Made by a program: the position numbers and the translations under genes. The notes below the pieces were generated by a model. It worked only from the letters and a program-made list of their open reading frames with translations. It was not told the DNA's origin and made no database searches. A stretch of 64,000 bases of DNA from Cupriavidus sp. D39 (GTDB taxonomy: Bacteria; Pseudomonadota; Gammaproteobacteria; Burkholderiales; Burkholderiaceae), in assembly GCF_026627925.1 (NCBI RefSeq), contig NZ_JAPNLE010000001.1, positions 434,001 through 498,000 on the forward strand. The letters are read 5' to 3'. Each line of letters begins with the position of its first letter. Position 1 is the stretch's first letter. This document shows, piece after piece, positions 25,905 through 34,984 of this stretch.

Positions 25905-26312
25905 ATGCTCAAAATGAGCATTCAGGATCGCATCGAGTCGAGCCTGGCTCGCTCGGGCGATGAGGTGTTCGTCCGCAAGGAGTTCAACAAGTTCGGCGGC
26001 TACGACCAGGTGAGCCGCGCGCTGCGCACGCTGCTGGCCAAGGGGCTGCTCGTCAAGGCCGGCTATGGAGTGTATGTGAAGGCCCGCAAGTCGAGCCTCT
26101 CCGGCAATCTCGTGCCCGTCTTGCCTCTGAGCGAGATCGGCCGCAAAGCCCTCGCCAAGCTCGGCGTCGAGGTTGAGCTCGGGTCGGCCGCGAAGGCCTA
26201 CATGGAAGGCAGGACCACCCAGATGCCCATGTCGACCGTGGTCAAGGTAGGCCGCTCGCGCGTGTCACGCAAGATCGGCGTCGGCAAGCAGACGCTGCAA
26301 TACGAACGATGA
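25905..26312 (+). CDS. AbiEi-like antitoxin (DUF6088 type)
   Basis: A 135-residue protein. ATG 25905 is preferred over 25881 because GGAGA lies at the right distance. A winged helix (VFVRKEFNKFGGYDQVSRALRTLLAKGLLVKAGYGVYVKA) fills the N-terminal half; the C-terminal half has RTTQMPMSTVVKVGRSRVSRKI. This matches the antitoxin of AbiE-type (type IV) toxin-antitoxin loci. Its stop overlaps the start of the nucleotidyltransferase gene (ATGA), showing translational coupling. It is probably a DNA-binding autorepressor that also neutralises the toxin. Confidence 0.8.
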   Translation: MLKMSIQDRIESSLARSGDEVFVRKEFNKFGGYDQVSRALRTLLAKGLLVKAGYGVYVKARKSSLSGNLVPVLPLSEIGRKALAKLGVEVELGSAAKAYMEGRTTQMPMSTVVKVGRSRVSRKIGVGKQTLQYER

Positions 26313-27391
26313 AGCGCCTTCCCCAGGCGGCGATTGACCGCATCGTCGATTTCTCCGCCGAAGCGGCGGTCTCGCTCCCGCCCTACGCGCTGGAGAAGGA
26401 CCATCATGTGGTCGACGCGATGCGGATCATCGCGCAGATGCCTCCGAATGAGCTCTTCCGCCCGGTGTTCTGCGGCGGCACGTGCCTGTCGAAAGCCTAC
26501 GGCGTGTTGGATCATGTCCGAGGACGTCGACTTCAAGATCGCGCCCACGCCCGCGGCGAAGAATCTGAGCCGGACGCGCCTGCGCGAAGAGCTGGGCGCC
26601 TACGGCCGCGCCATTGAGGCCGCCCTGGTGGACGGCGGGTTCGGCGAGGGCGCCATCGAACGCAACGCCCGCGACTCCAACAGCTACATCTCGCTGCAGG
26701 TCGCATACGAGTCGGCGTTCGACAAGCCGCACGCCCTTCGCAGCCACCTGCTCATTGAGCTCACGCACACCAAGCTCGCCGGCGACACGCAGCGCATGCC
26801 CGTGGGACTCCTGATGGACAAGCTCGCCACCGGCGCCTACCCCGACCCGCTGCTGATCGAATGCGTCTCGCCGATCGAGGCCCTCGCCGAGAAGCTCGTC
26901 TCTTTCCCCGGCGCCTAGCGTTGCAGCTGAGCCGGCATCCGGATCCCCGCGTTGCCCTCAGGCCAGAAAATCGCTGGGACAGCTCCTTGGTCCGCCACCT
27001 CTATGACGTCGAGCAGCTGATCGCCGCTCGCCCCGAGCTGGCGGCCGACGCGGAGGCTCTTGCAAAGCTGGTTCAATCGGCGATCGCCAAGGACCGCGCC
27101 GACTTCGCCAACCAACACCCGCAGTTCGTGGCCGACCCCGGCGGCGAACCGCGCCGCGCGCTGGAGTTCGCCAAAGCGAGCGAGGAGTTGGCCGACCAAT
27201 ACGCACGCTTCGTCGGCGACATGGTCTACGCCGACCCTGCCCGCGTCCCGGCCTACACGCAAGCCCTTGGGGCATTCAAAGCGACCCTCGCCAGGACCCT
27301 GGATCTGGTAGCGCCAGCGGCAGCAACGACGCCGGAGCCTGAGCCCCAGGCGCCGGTGCCCAAGAAGCCCCCGCGCGGCCCAGAGGGCTGA
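26309..27391 (+). pseudogene. AbiEii-like nucleotidyltransferase toxin, two frameshifts
   Basis: The N-terminal frame (MKRLPQAAIDRIVDFSAEAA ... FCGGTCLSKAYGVLD) carries the GG-x-S nucleotidyltransferase motif. It shifts near 26513 to SEDVDFKI, the metal-binding D-x-D, and again near 26910 before RRLALQLSRH and SSLVRHLYDVEQLIAAR. The pieces together match AbiEii/AbiGii-type toxins, which transfer nucleotides to RNA such as tRNA. The break falls between the two halves of the active site, so the toxin should be inactive while the antitoxin upstream is intact. Sequencing error is an alternative. Confidence 0.8.
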
Positions 27392-28050
27392 GGGAAAGCC
27401 TTGATGGCACGTTCGCTGCTGCCGCTAGGGCTGCTGAGATGTCTCTTAGCGGGTTTCAGTTCCGCCTCAAGAGGGATCCGGACGCTCAGGCGGCAATGGC
27501 TCACGGCTTGGCGCGGCATTGCGGGGCGCGATCGCAAGAAAAAGTGCTTTAGCGCGACATAGAAGCAGGGGATGTCATCTGGGTACTGGGCGGGCTAGAT
27601 TGCCTCGATAAATCAACGGGTTGCCAGGGATGTGGGCGGATTTTTCGCGAATCCCGGCCGCCCCCTCTATTTGGCGCGGTCTGTAGGCATCGAGGGTGTG
27701 CGCCGTCATGCCAGACAAAGCCGACATGAACAGCGCAGGCCAAGCGGTAAAGGTGGCTGCGCCGGGCGTCGATCAGGACTCGCTCCTTGGCGATGGGAGA
27801 TGGGCAGCCGATTCAGATTGATACCGTGCTCGCGTCAACCACCTTTCGATACTCTGGCGCTGCTTCACTTTGCGGCATTGCCGCATATATCCGACTTGAT
27901 GCCGGCGATAAAGAAGTCTATTGTGGCCGTTCGGTGCACGCTCCCAGCTCCTCGCACCGATGACCCACTGCCGTCGCCACCGTCCACTGTGGAATCGAGC
28001 TCGGGGCAGCAGTCGTAGTTCTTTTTCCAACCACGACAAAGGAGGGCGAC
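27392..28050. other. Intergenic region, nothing recognised
   Basis: About 660 bp with only weak open frames on both strands that lack start signals. The end supplies AAGGAGGG for the gene at 28051. Confidence 0.4.
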
Positions 28051-28251
28051 ATGCTAAGCCCGCATGAAATCGCCGCGCTACTGCTGCTTGGCGACACGCA
28101 GGAGATCGACGACCTCGAACCCGAGCAATTGGACACCTTGTTGGTTCACAAGCTGGTCACGTTGGAGCATGGTCATGATAGCGGCGATGCCTACCCCCGC
28201 CTGACAAGTCAGGGGCATTCCATGCTCGAAGCCGTGCGCCGCATTCGTTAA
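28051..28251 (+). CDS. Small hypothetical protein, 66 residues
   Basis: Starts MLSPHEIAALLLLGDTQEID with AAGGAGGG upstream, a near-perfect ribosome site. It is acidic, mostly helical, and ends MLEAVRRIR. It resembles a compact winged-helix-like domain, but the family is unknown to me. It stands alone. Confidence 0.65.
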   Translation: MLSPHEIAALLLLGDTQEIDDLEPEQLDTLLVHKLVTLEHGHDSGDAYPRLTSQGHSMLEAVRRIR

Positions 28252-28541
28252 GAGTCAGTCAGCTTGTGCCGAAGACCAAACGGAGTGCTCTCGGCACAGC
28301 GGCCGTAATATCTGTAGCTAGTTGTCCATCGAGGAATGGCGGGGGGGCGTGACTCTGTAGCGTTCCACAGCGCGTGCCCCTCCTGACCCACGCCGGAACC
28401 CGCTGCGAACCACAGTTTTGTACCGTTATGCATCAAGCGCACCGGAGGATACGTGTCCTGACAGAAATGGGGTTCACGCGCTATAGGAAAGCTACACTAG
28501 CAAGCTCAGGCTCTATCTAACTCACGTTTGGAGAAACCACG
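28252..28541. other. Intergenic region, nothing recognised
   Basis: About 290 bp; the right end should carry the promoter of the EthD-like gene. Confidence 0.4.
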
Positions 28542-28850
28542 ATGGCAAAGCTAGTGGTGTTATACAAGAAGCCTGCGGACACGGCCGCGTTCGATTCATA
28601 TTACTTCTCGACCCATGTTCCGATCGCCAAAAAGATCGCCGGCCTGCGACGCTACGAGGTCAGCAGCGACCCGGTTACAAGCCCGGCCGGCGATTCGCCA
28701 TTTCACCTGGTTGCGGTGCTGAGCTTCGATTCGCTGGCGGCGCTCCAGCAGGCAATGGCTTCGCCTGAGGGCGCAGCCGCAGCAGCTGACGTGGCCAATT
28801 TTGCCCAGGCCGGCGTTGACATGCTCATATTCGACACGAAGGAAGTTTAG
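28542..28850 (+). CDS. EthD-family protein
   Basis: A 102-residue dimeric alpha-beta barrel protein. MAKLVVLYKKPADTAAFDSY, the conserved HVPIAKKIAGLRRYEV segment (His of the EthD pattern) and the end FAQAGVDMLIFD are typical. EthD proteins support degradation of ethers or act as small reductase/isomerase-like subunits in catabolic pathways; no partner is seen nearby. GGAGAAACC precedes the start. Confidence 0.8.
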   Translation: MAKLVVLYKKPADTAAFDSYYFSTHVPIAKKIAGLRRYEVSSDPVTSPAGDSPFHLVAVLSFDSLAALQQAMASPEGAAAAADVANFAQAGVDMLIFDTKEV

Positions 28851-29084
28851 GCCGGCAGTTCACGGCCCATTTTCTGCGCGAAGGGGATGTGCACGCTATC
28901 ACAACGGCCATGGCAGGCGCCCGGGAGTTGTCGCCACACCGCGAGGGACGCGCGCATGTGAAAGCGGTTTGGGCGGATCTTGGCATGCCCCCAACTTCAC
29001 GCCATCGGACATGGACCCCACCTCGGCGTACCCAATTCTCGACGCCGTCGCAGGCCTCGAAACTAGCGGGGTCGTTTTCTTGTG
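28851..29084. other. Spacer before an H-NS-like gene
   Basis: No gene. Contains one inverted copy of the tnpT block TCGAGAATTGGGTACGC (29026-29042). Confidence 0.4.
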
Positions 29085-29324
29085 CTACCCGACGCGGAAA
29101 AACTCTACCGTCTGCCCCGCATTGACCGCCCGCCGCAGCCAGTCCGGCATCTCGCCCGTCCCGTCCCAGCTCAGCCCCTCGGCATTGCGGTAACAGACCG
29201 AGCGCGGGCTCGGCGGCGGCGCAAAGCACCCGGCCGCCTCCAACTCGTCCATCGTCAGCCCGCACTCGAGCATCTGCGCCCGGATCCAGCGGATCGCGTC
29301 CGCCCGCTCAATTTCCGTTGCCAT
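29085..29324 (-). CDS. Miniature H-NS-like DNA-binding protein (module copy C)
   Basis: A 79-residue protein MATEIERADAIRWIRAQMLE followed by CYRNAEGLSWDGTGEMPDWL. The YRNxxGxxWDGxGxMPxWL block is the C-terminal DNA-binding motif of H-NS-type proteins (which bind the minor groove of AT-rich DNA). The N-terminus has only a short helix instead of the normal oligomerisation domain. It is the last cistron of a tnpT-like module. ATG 29336 is an alternative start; the upstream frame is open into the tnpT-like remnant, so a fusion protein is conceivable. Confidence 0.65.
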   Translation of the reverse strand: MATEIERADAIRWIRAQMLECGLTMDELEAAGCFAPPPSPRSVCYRNAEGLSWDGTGEMPDWLRRAVNAGQTVEFFRVG

Positions 29325-29336
29325 CGTTGCCGTCAT

Positions 29337-29880
29337 GTGGGTTGAGGGGAGCGCCGTCGCACCCGGTTCTTCATTCGCGATCGGCCCTTGGCCACCGGCC
29401 TTCCGCCGCGCGCCCGTCCGCTCGCGCGGCGCCACGCGCAATTCTGCCAGTAGCTGGCGCGCCAGCGCCGCTTCGGCTCCGGCCCGCTCGGCCCGGCGCT
29501 GCGCCCGCTCGGCGGCCGCGAGCCGACCGGCCAGCGTCGCCGTCTGCGCCTCGAGCCGGGCCCGGCTCTCGGCTTGGGCCACCGCCGCGTCCCGGGCCTC
29601 GCTGCGCGACTGCGCCAGTTCCGTGCGCAGGTCTTCGGCCGCGCGCTCGCTCTTCTGCCGCGCGGTGGGCTCCTGATGGAGCGCAGCGCGCGCCGCTCGC
29701 TGGCTTCGGCGCGTTCCTGGTCGATGCTCACCTGCTCGCGCCCGTTCCAGTTCGGTCGAGAATTGGGTACGCAGCTCCACCAGCTGCCTCCAGCTCCGCC
29801 CGCCCAGCCTCCAGTCGCGCCTAGGTTGCGGCATGCGCTTGCCGCTCGGCATGACGCGCCTCTGATGTTCACCTAGTAAC
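29337..29880 (-). pseudogene. tnpT-like coiled-coil remnant (module copy C)
   Basis: The C-terminal coiled coil of a diverged tnpT relative, rich in Ala, Arg, Glu and Gln (RLEAQTATLAGRLAAAERAQ). The N-terminal KfrA-like DNA-binding domain is missing and there are frameshifts. The conserved GAGAATTGGGTACGC block is at 29758-29772. Confidence 0.7.
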
Positions 29881-30033
29881 CCCACTGCGGTAAGCGCCCT
29901 TGGCGAGGATATTCGCCAAGGCTGGGCGCGTGCGAGGGGCGCTTGCGGAGACGTCCCGGCCCAGCCGCATGTCGGCCATATACGCGCTCAGACACGGAGC
30001 GTGAACTGCAGACTGCTTAGGTTTTCTGCGAGT
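29881..30033. other. Spacer with a hairpin
   Basis: CCTTGGCGA (29898-29906) pairs with TCGCCAAGG (29913-29921). No T-run follows, so it may not be a terminator. Confidence 0.4.
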
Positions 30034-30285
30034 TCAGGACTCCATACACCGGGCACGCGGCGCCTCGTCAGCGTCCGCTGCATCTTCGGAAATATGCCGA
30101 TTCTGCAGGCGGCTGTGCATGGCTTCGCATTGGATCAACATCATTGCCGCGGGATCCTCTTCACCGCCGGCAATGCCAGCCTCAGCAGCGACCCGCAGAT
30201 ATACTTGCCGGGAGGCAACGGCGACGATCACAAGGATGGCGCCGACACCGAAGGCTCGGACTGCAATTTGGAGGTATTGCGCCAT
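30034..30285 (-). CDS. Hypothetical protein with N-terminal membrane helix
   Basis: An 83-residue protein beginning MAQYLQIAVRAFGVGAILVI, a single hydrophobic segment, followed by a hydrophilic tail rich in Glu and Asp. Translation signals are weak. No family recognised. Confidence 0.4.
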   Translation of the reverse strand: MAQYLQIAVRAFGVGAILVIVAVASRQVYLRVAAEAGIAGGEEDPAAMMLIQCEAMHSRLQNRHISEDAADADEAPRARCMES

Positions 30286-30423
30286 GGCGAACTTCCACCG
30301 TATAGCAGGAGGTAATTGGCAGTGAGACTACACGAGGATGTCTCGGGACGGTGCCACGCCGTTGCGGGATTGACACAATCCGGTTCGCCGCGGCGGGTCG
30401 GATCGCGCGCGGTGCTGAAGAGA

Positions 30424-30906
30424 ATGTCCCGAAAATCGATCACGGCCTTACCGAACGGCCACTACTGGGCCACGCCCCACGCGACCTTCCCGCTGGACGG
30501 TCCAAACGGCCATGAGGAGGTTTTTCCCGGCGCCCAATGCGTCAGCGACGGCAAATGGGTCACGTTCTATAAGGATGGGGTAGAAGTATGGGCGTGCAAT
30601 GCCGTGTATGCTGCCGCCCATTTCGACTTTGCACCGGTTCCCCCCGCTCGCCGACGGACAACTGAGGGTCGGGCGGTATCCCAGGCCGTGGGTACGTTTC
30701 GCCCCCTCCCAACAGTCGAGTCCATTTTTTTGCGGACCGGGCATTATGTCAAATCGGTGGGCCCGCACCACCACTGTCCGAGGCGCCGTTGGTTTGCACA
30801 ATTTTGTTCCCGCCTTTTGCAGAATTTTGTTCCAGACCCAATGGGCAAGCCTGGCCGGCGCTCTGGGGAGCGCGCGTCGGCGGCCGGCGCGACACCACCG
30901 GCGTGA
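30424..30906 (+). CDS. Hypothetical protein, C-terminus probably chimeric
   Basis: Starting MSRKSITALPNGHYWATPHA at 30424, the first 75 residues have native-looking composition (EEVFPGAQCVSDGKWVTFYK, DGVEVWACNAVYAAAHFDF). After about 30790 the frame runs through AT-rich repeats, so the natural C-terminus seems to be lost. No domain recognised. Confidence 0.4.
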   Translation: MSRKSITALPNGHYWATPHATFPLDGPNGHEEVFPGAQCVSDGKWVTFYKDGVEVWACNAVYAAAHFDFAPVPPARRRTTEGRAVSQAVGTFRPLPTVESIFLRTGHYVKSVGPHHHCPRRRWFAQFCSRLLQNFVPDPMGKPGRRSGERASAAGATPPA

Positions 30907-31104
30907 CTCAGCTAGCTCGCAGGGGTGTACCGGATGGCGACCGTCATCGCTTTGCACAGCCGAATCCCGTCCATAGGATCGCCTCGCGCCGTCGGCAGGG
31001 TTCAGGTCGACGACTGACCGATGCGTTGGGGGAAGGTACAAAATTGCTTCAAGTGTCGGCCGGAGGAACAATTTTTTGCAGCGTTTCTTGAAGCAAAATT
31101 GTTA
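30795..31104. repeat. AT-rich inverted repeats of a possible small mobile element
   Basis: ACAATTTTGTTCC and AGAATTTTGTTCC lie at about 30798-30832. Opposite-facing relatives are GGTACAAAATTGCTTCAAG (from 31035), GGAACAATTTTTTGCA (31065-31080) and CTTGAAGCAAAATTGTTACC (to about 31106). No target duplication was found. It may be a degenerate IS end pair. Confidence 0.4.
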
Positions 31105-31109
31105 CCATC

Positions 31110-31394
31110 GCCCTGCAATCGGCTTGCTGGCGGGCGACAAGCGGGAACACATTTATGCAAACCGACGAGTAGACCCGCAACTGTAAGTTTGTCGCGTGGA
31201 GACGGCAGCCACTACGTGTCAGTGCACAGCCCTGCCCGGCGCGGTCAATGGATCTCGGAACGGGAGTAGTTTCCGGGGCGCACCCCGGCGCCTGCCCCAC
31301 GTCCTGCGCCACGGCTTGACAGACGGGGCGGCACCGTCAATAATGACGACAGGCCTAGCCTACGAGGTCACCCCAGTCCCACTGGTGGCCGCCT
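31110..31394. other. Intergenic region, nothing recognised
   Basis: No supported gene between the AT-rich repeats and the terminator at 31395. Confidence 0.4.
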
Positions 31395-31419
31395 AAAGCC
31401 CGCTCACACAGCGGGCTTT
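31395..31419 (-). terminator. Strong hairpin terminator
   Basis: AAAGCCCGCT and AGCGGGCTTT form a perfect 10-bp stem with a CACAC loop and T-runs on either strand. It lies 56 bp after the stop of the DUF3800 gene on the minus strand. Confidence 0.8.
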
Positions 31420-31475
31420 TGTGCGTCTGGGCCCCGTCAAGCCACCCCGCCCACGACGCGGCCCACCACGCTGCT

Positions 31476-32279
31476 TCAGCCAAAGCAGCTGTACTTGATC
31501 CCCTGCAGCCCGTTGTCCTCGGTACACAGCACGTCAATCAGCTTGCCGGCCTGCACCAGCGCCGTGTAGGCCCGATGGTTCGCGTCGTAGCCCCCTTGGC
31601 ACACCGGCCAGAGCACCAGATCGGCGAACTGCATCAGCGCCGAGGACTTGGTCTTCGTCCGGAATTCCAAGAGCGTCGCGTGCAGCGTCTCCGCCGCAAG
31701 GGGCGCATATTTTTGCGAGGTGGTCGTGTTAAAGGGCGCACCGACACGACGCATGTCGTCAAAGTAGCCCTTGAACTGCGCCTCGGTCTTCTGGTCACTG
31801 CGCTCGACAAAGATGCGCAGTCGCCCGCCGTGGTGATGCGCCACCTTGGCGGCGCGCTCCACCGCGATACTGAACGCGGTTCGGCACAGCTTCCAGCGGC
31901 GTGGCCCATACTGCGCCATGTAGCGCTGGTTGTACCCCGGCCGATCGATGACGCAGGCCAGTACGTGGATGGGCAGCGCGACGATCAGCGCGGTCAGCTC
32001 GCCCATGAACGCTTGGTACTGGTCCCGGGGCAAGGCCTCCAGCCAACGAAAGCGCCCGGTCTTGTTGCGGATGTCGTAGGAGCGGAACGGCTCGCCGGCC
32101 ATTTGTGGCCAGCGCTCGCGGAAGGCGGCAATGCTGGCTTTCGCGGCCTCCGCCGCGTCGGCCCGGACGAGCAATCCGCCGAGGGCAAACCAATCAGGTC
32201 CTTGTGGGTCGGTGCTGCGGTTACGATCGGGATCGCGTGACCCCGAGTCGTCCATGTAGAAGTGGTATTCATTGCGCAT
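31476..32279 (-). CDS. DUF3800-domain protein
   Basis: A 267-residue protein from MRNEYHFYMDDSGSRDPDRN (32279; an upstream ATG at 32297 is possible). The YMDDSG start, the IFVERSDQKTEAQF segment and MQFADLVLWPV near the end are the conserved blocks of DUF3800, an RNase-H-like fold predicted to be a nuclease; acidic residues in DDSG, ERSD and FAD would form the active site. Members often occur on mobile elements and in defence neighbourhoods. It has its own terminator. No partner gene is obvious. Confidence 0.8.
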   Translation of the reverse strand: MRNEYHFYMDDSGSRDPDRNRSTDPQGPDWFALGGLLVRADAAEAAKASIAAFRERWPQMAGEPFRSYDIRNKTGRFRWLEALPRDQYQAFMGELTALIVALPIHVLACVIDRPGYNQRYMAQYGPRRWKLCRTAFSIAVERAAKVAHHHGGRLRIFVERSDQKTEAQFKGYFDDMRRVGAPFNTTTSQKYAPLAAETLHATLLEFRTKTKSSALMQFADLVLWPVCQGGYDANHRAYTALVQAGKLIDVLCTEDNGLQGIKYSCFG

Positions 32280-32336
32280 GCCGCAACTATGACACAACCC
32301 GCGCGGCCAGTGCGCGGCCCCGCTGGGCCGCTCGCT

Positions 32337-32792
32337 TTACGCGCCAGCGCGACCAAGTCCCGCTAGGACCTGCTGCGCACGAGCAGCCCCAGACCGATGG
32401 CCACCACCAGCGCCACGACGACCGGAAAGGCATGGTCGGGTGGAGAGAGCACGCGCGGGGATCGACAGCAACTGCGCGGAGAAAGCTTCGCACACGTACT
32501 GAAGGAGATTGCGCGGAACGGCAGCAAACCGGTCCAACGGCCGACCGAAGGCCCGGAGGCAAACGAGCTGTAGGCCGACCGCGGCGCATCTTTCTGGCCG
32601 AAACCGCTCCCGTATTGCCGCGATGTCAGCACTAGTGAGCTGAAAAAATTGCCGCAGGTCAAATTCTGCCAAACGGGCAGGCAACTCTTCCCTGCCAACG
32701 TAGCGATACGCAAATGCCGACAGCTTGAACAAGCGACCTCGTGCTACGCACGCGTTCCACTCCCCACTGGAGGTGTTCGCTCGTATGCTCAA
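32337..32792 (-). pseudogene. Tn3-family transposase, N-terminal (DUF4158) fragment
   Basis: YRYVGREELPARLAEFDLRQ and FFQLTSADIAAIRERFRPE are the start of Tn3-family TnpA, continued by LQLVCLRAFGRPLDRFAAVP. The sequence degenerates after LLQYVCEAF, leaving roughly 100 of about 1000 residues. A shorter related piece lies at 46765-46815. Confidence 0.75.
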
Positions 32793-32937
32793 ACAAGTTT
32801 CTCACCCCCAACTTCAATTCACTGACGCGGGTGTTGCACTTGGGACTTGAAACCGCCGACGATTACCCCTTGTAGGACTCCGGCACTGCTGCGGCCCCAT
32901 ATCAAGACTGCCGGATAACCTGCCTATAGCATATAGC

Positions 32938-33390
32938 CTAACCGTGCTGCACAGCAGTTACACGCAGATGGAGTCCGGAGCGCTCACGACTGACTTCATA
33001 TGAGGTTACGACCCGCTTATCCTGGGGAAACAGAATGTGCTTGCGCTGGATGAGAGCCAGGGTGGCCTCCCGGAAATCCTGTGCAGCGGAGCCGTCCGAT
33101 GCACCGAGCGCTGGGGTATTGCAGATGAACCGGTCAAGATCGGCCTCTGCTTCGTCCGGCGTGTTGCTCGTCGAGGCAATGTTCCAGGCGATTACGCCCA
33201 TGCCGACCAGCTTGCGCGTCCTATCGAGCGGCAGATCATCGCTGGCATATGGATCAATAAGGTTAATCAAGGCTGCCGAAATCTTGCCATACGGGTTGTA
33301 TCCGGGAGCGAACGGGAGGTTGCTGAGCGATGCAGGCTGTGTTGATGCGACGGATTGCAGAGCTTTCTTGCGGCGGCTGGCTTTTCCCAT
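32938..33390 (-). CDS. Hypothetical protein, 150 residues
   Basis: Start taken at MGKASRRKKALQSVASTQPA (33390); a longer frame to 33492 adds an unlikely extension. The middle part (SAALINLIDPYASDDLPLDR; MGVIAWNIASTSNTPDEAEA) is conserved-looking and helical. No family recognised. It lies 154 bp upstream of the toxin-antitoxin pair's left end, same strand. Confidence 0.55.
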   Translation of the reverse strand: MGKASRRKKALQSVASTQPASLSNLPFAPGYNPYGKISAALINLIDPYASDDLPLDRTRKLVGMGVIAWNIASTSNTPDEAEADLDRFICNTPALGASDGSAAQDFREATLALIQRKHILFPQDKRVVTSYEVSRERSGLHLRVTAVQHG

Positions 33391-33544
33391 TGGGGCCTCG
33401 TTCACGGAGTCAGGCGACTTGACGGCTGCCCGCGGTCCGGGGCGGCGGCTCACAGAGCATGGGAGCGTATCCCGGCTTGTCGGGAAGGACATTGGGCGGC
33501 CCTGGTGATGGCCATAAGTGGCCCCGCCAGGGGCCGACCCTCAC

Positions 33545-33865
33545 TCAGGCTATGACTGACAATCCGTGCTTCTGAACAACTTGCAGCAGTCGAGCTGCAA
33601 TGCCGCTGGGCTTCTTATCGCCACGCTCCCATTGCTGGACCGTCGACGCACTAGTGTTCAGATAGTGTGCAAACACCGCTTGGCTAACCTTCACGTCTTT
33701 GCGAATGCGTGCGATAGCCTTGGCATCGAATTCGGGAGCCTTTTCGATGCACAGGTCGTCGTACTCACGCATGGTCTTCTTGCTTATGACCTTCATGTCG
33801 TAGAGGTCCGACGCCGCGCTATGGATTGCTTCAGACGCTGCGCTCTTAAACCGTGTCTTAGGCAT
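33545..33865 (-). CDS. HigA/NadS-type antitoxin
   Basis: A 106-residue protein starting MPKTRFKSAASEAIHSAASD. Its C-terminal half is a Cro/C1 helix-turn-helix (KVSQAVFAHYLNTSASTVQQWERGDKKPSG). Its start overlaps the end of the toxin gene by eight bases, giving the toxin-first order of HigBA-like systems. It should neutralise the toxin and repress the operon. Confidence 0.85.
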   Translation of the reverse strand: MPKTRFKSAASEAIHSAASDLYDMKVISKKTMREYDDLCIEKAPEFDAKAIARIRKDVKVSQAVFAHYLNTSASTVQQWERGDKKPSGIAARLLQVVQKHGLSVIA

Positions 33866-34223
33866 TGCAAATCTCCACAAACTTCTTTGCTTCAACAAAC
33901 TCGTCGACTTCAGCCATAGTTAACTTGCCGTAGTTCTTGGCAAGTTTCTTGAAGTCTTTCAGCTCTCGCTCATCAATGTTTTCCATATCCGACTTCGCGA
34001 ACAGGAAGACAAACACCCAGAATTCCCCGATCTTGTTGATGACGATTGAGCGCGGCGTGTTCTTGCTGAGCCGCTTCTTCCAAACGTTGCCGCCTAGATC
34101 ATCGGCCTGACCTTCGATGAGTTGCCGCGCCGCTTTGCACAACTCTTTGTCCGTAATCCCGACATCCTTTGCCGCCTTGGTGAACCATTTGGTTTTGAAA
34201 ACCCGCTGCGCGAGTGCCGTCAT
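33858..34223 (-). CDS. RelE/HigB-type toxin (PF06296)
   Basis: A 121-residue basic protein: KTKWFTKAAKDVGITDKELC, then GGNVWKKRLSKNTPRSIVIN and EFWVFVFLFAKSDMENIDER. This is the RelE-fold subgroup that pairs with HigA/NadS antitoxins and cleaves mRNA on the ribosome. The gene is intact. AT-richer codon use than neighbours suggests acquisition from another genome. Confidence 0.85.
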   Translation of the reverse strand: MTALAQRVFKTKWFTKAAKDVGITDKELCKAARQLIEGQADDLGGNVWKKRLSKNTPRSIVINKIGEFWVFVFLFAKSDMENIDERELKDFKKLAKNYGKLTMAEVDEFVEAKKFVEICNA

Positions 34224-34252
34224 AGGCCGTTGCTGTTATTGGATGATGAATC

Positions 34253-34274
34253 ATAGCACTATGTGCCATGCTAT
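34253..34274. promoter_or_regulatory. Inverted repeat upstream of the toxin gene
   Basis: ATAGCA (34253-34258) and TGCTAT (34269-34274) lie 30 bases upstream of the toxin start, a likely autoregulatory operator. Confidence 0.45.
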
Positions 34275-34479
34275 TCAACCACGTTGCACGCTTGCAAGGC
34301 ATAGCCGGCGCAGGTCCGCGAGCGTCGGCTCGGCCTTCTGGAGCTGCGTGTGCTCAGCGCGCCGCGTGCGTCAACAGCATCGGCAGCTGCTTTCGATATA
34401 TGTTTTAAGGACTACGCCAAAAATGGTACCAGACGGGTACCAAATCGATAGCTATCAGATATCCCGGCTGCGACGCGCC

Positions 34480-34740
34480 TCAAGACGTCCCGTTGCCGAT
34501 TCGAAAATGTTCCACCGTCTGCCCGGCGTGGATCGCCCGCTGCAGCCAGTCCGGCATGGCGCCGCGGCCGTCCCAGCCTTGCCCGTGCGCATTGCGGTAG
34601 CGCACCGCTCCTGGCGTTGGGGTCGGCGGCGGCTCGGCAAAGCAGCCGGCGGCCTGCAAGTCAGCCAGGCTCAGCCCATGCTGGGCCATCTGGATGCGGA
34701 TCCAGGTAATCGCTTGCGCGCGCTCGATTTCGATCGACAT
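34480..34740 (-). CDS. Miniature H-NS-like DNA-binding protein (module copy D)
   Basis: An 86-residue protein. MSIEIERAQAITWIRIQMAQ forms a short helix and VRYRNAHGQGWDGRGAMPDW the H-NS C-terminal DNA-binding motif, here with the canonical GRG core. The usual long N-terminal oligomerisation domain is lacking. It lies downstream of a truncated tnpT-like gene, exactly as in copies C and G. It could bind AT-rich module DNA or act as a modifier of full H-NS; that is inference. Confidence 0.7.
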   Translation of the reverse strand: MSIEIERAQAITWIRIQMAQHGLSLADLQAAGCFAEPPPTPTPGAVRYRNAHGQGWDGRGAMPDWLQRAIHAGQTVEHFRIGNGTS

Positions 34741-34984
34741 GGTGTAGGTGAAGAAATTTGAGGCAACGCCGGATCCGGCGACTTGCTGTCGTCTGACAGC
34801 GTTGGATTTCAGGGTTGTTTTGGGGATGGCCGTGGCGAGAATCGGTGCCGGTTGGAGGACGCGGCCGCCCTCGCTGCTTAAATTTTAGTCAAATCCGCAG
34901 AAGCCGTCGGCACTCTGCCCCCCTGCGCGGCTTGTCCACAGGCTTGTCCCCTCGCGCGGTGGATAAACTCCATCTGACACCCCC

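Noticed and set aside
34421..34445. Two GGTACC sites 11 bp apart and a similar GATACC/GGTATC pair at 41155-41171, considered as iterons
   Set aside because: Only two copies at each place, and no replication gene is near.
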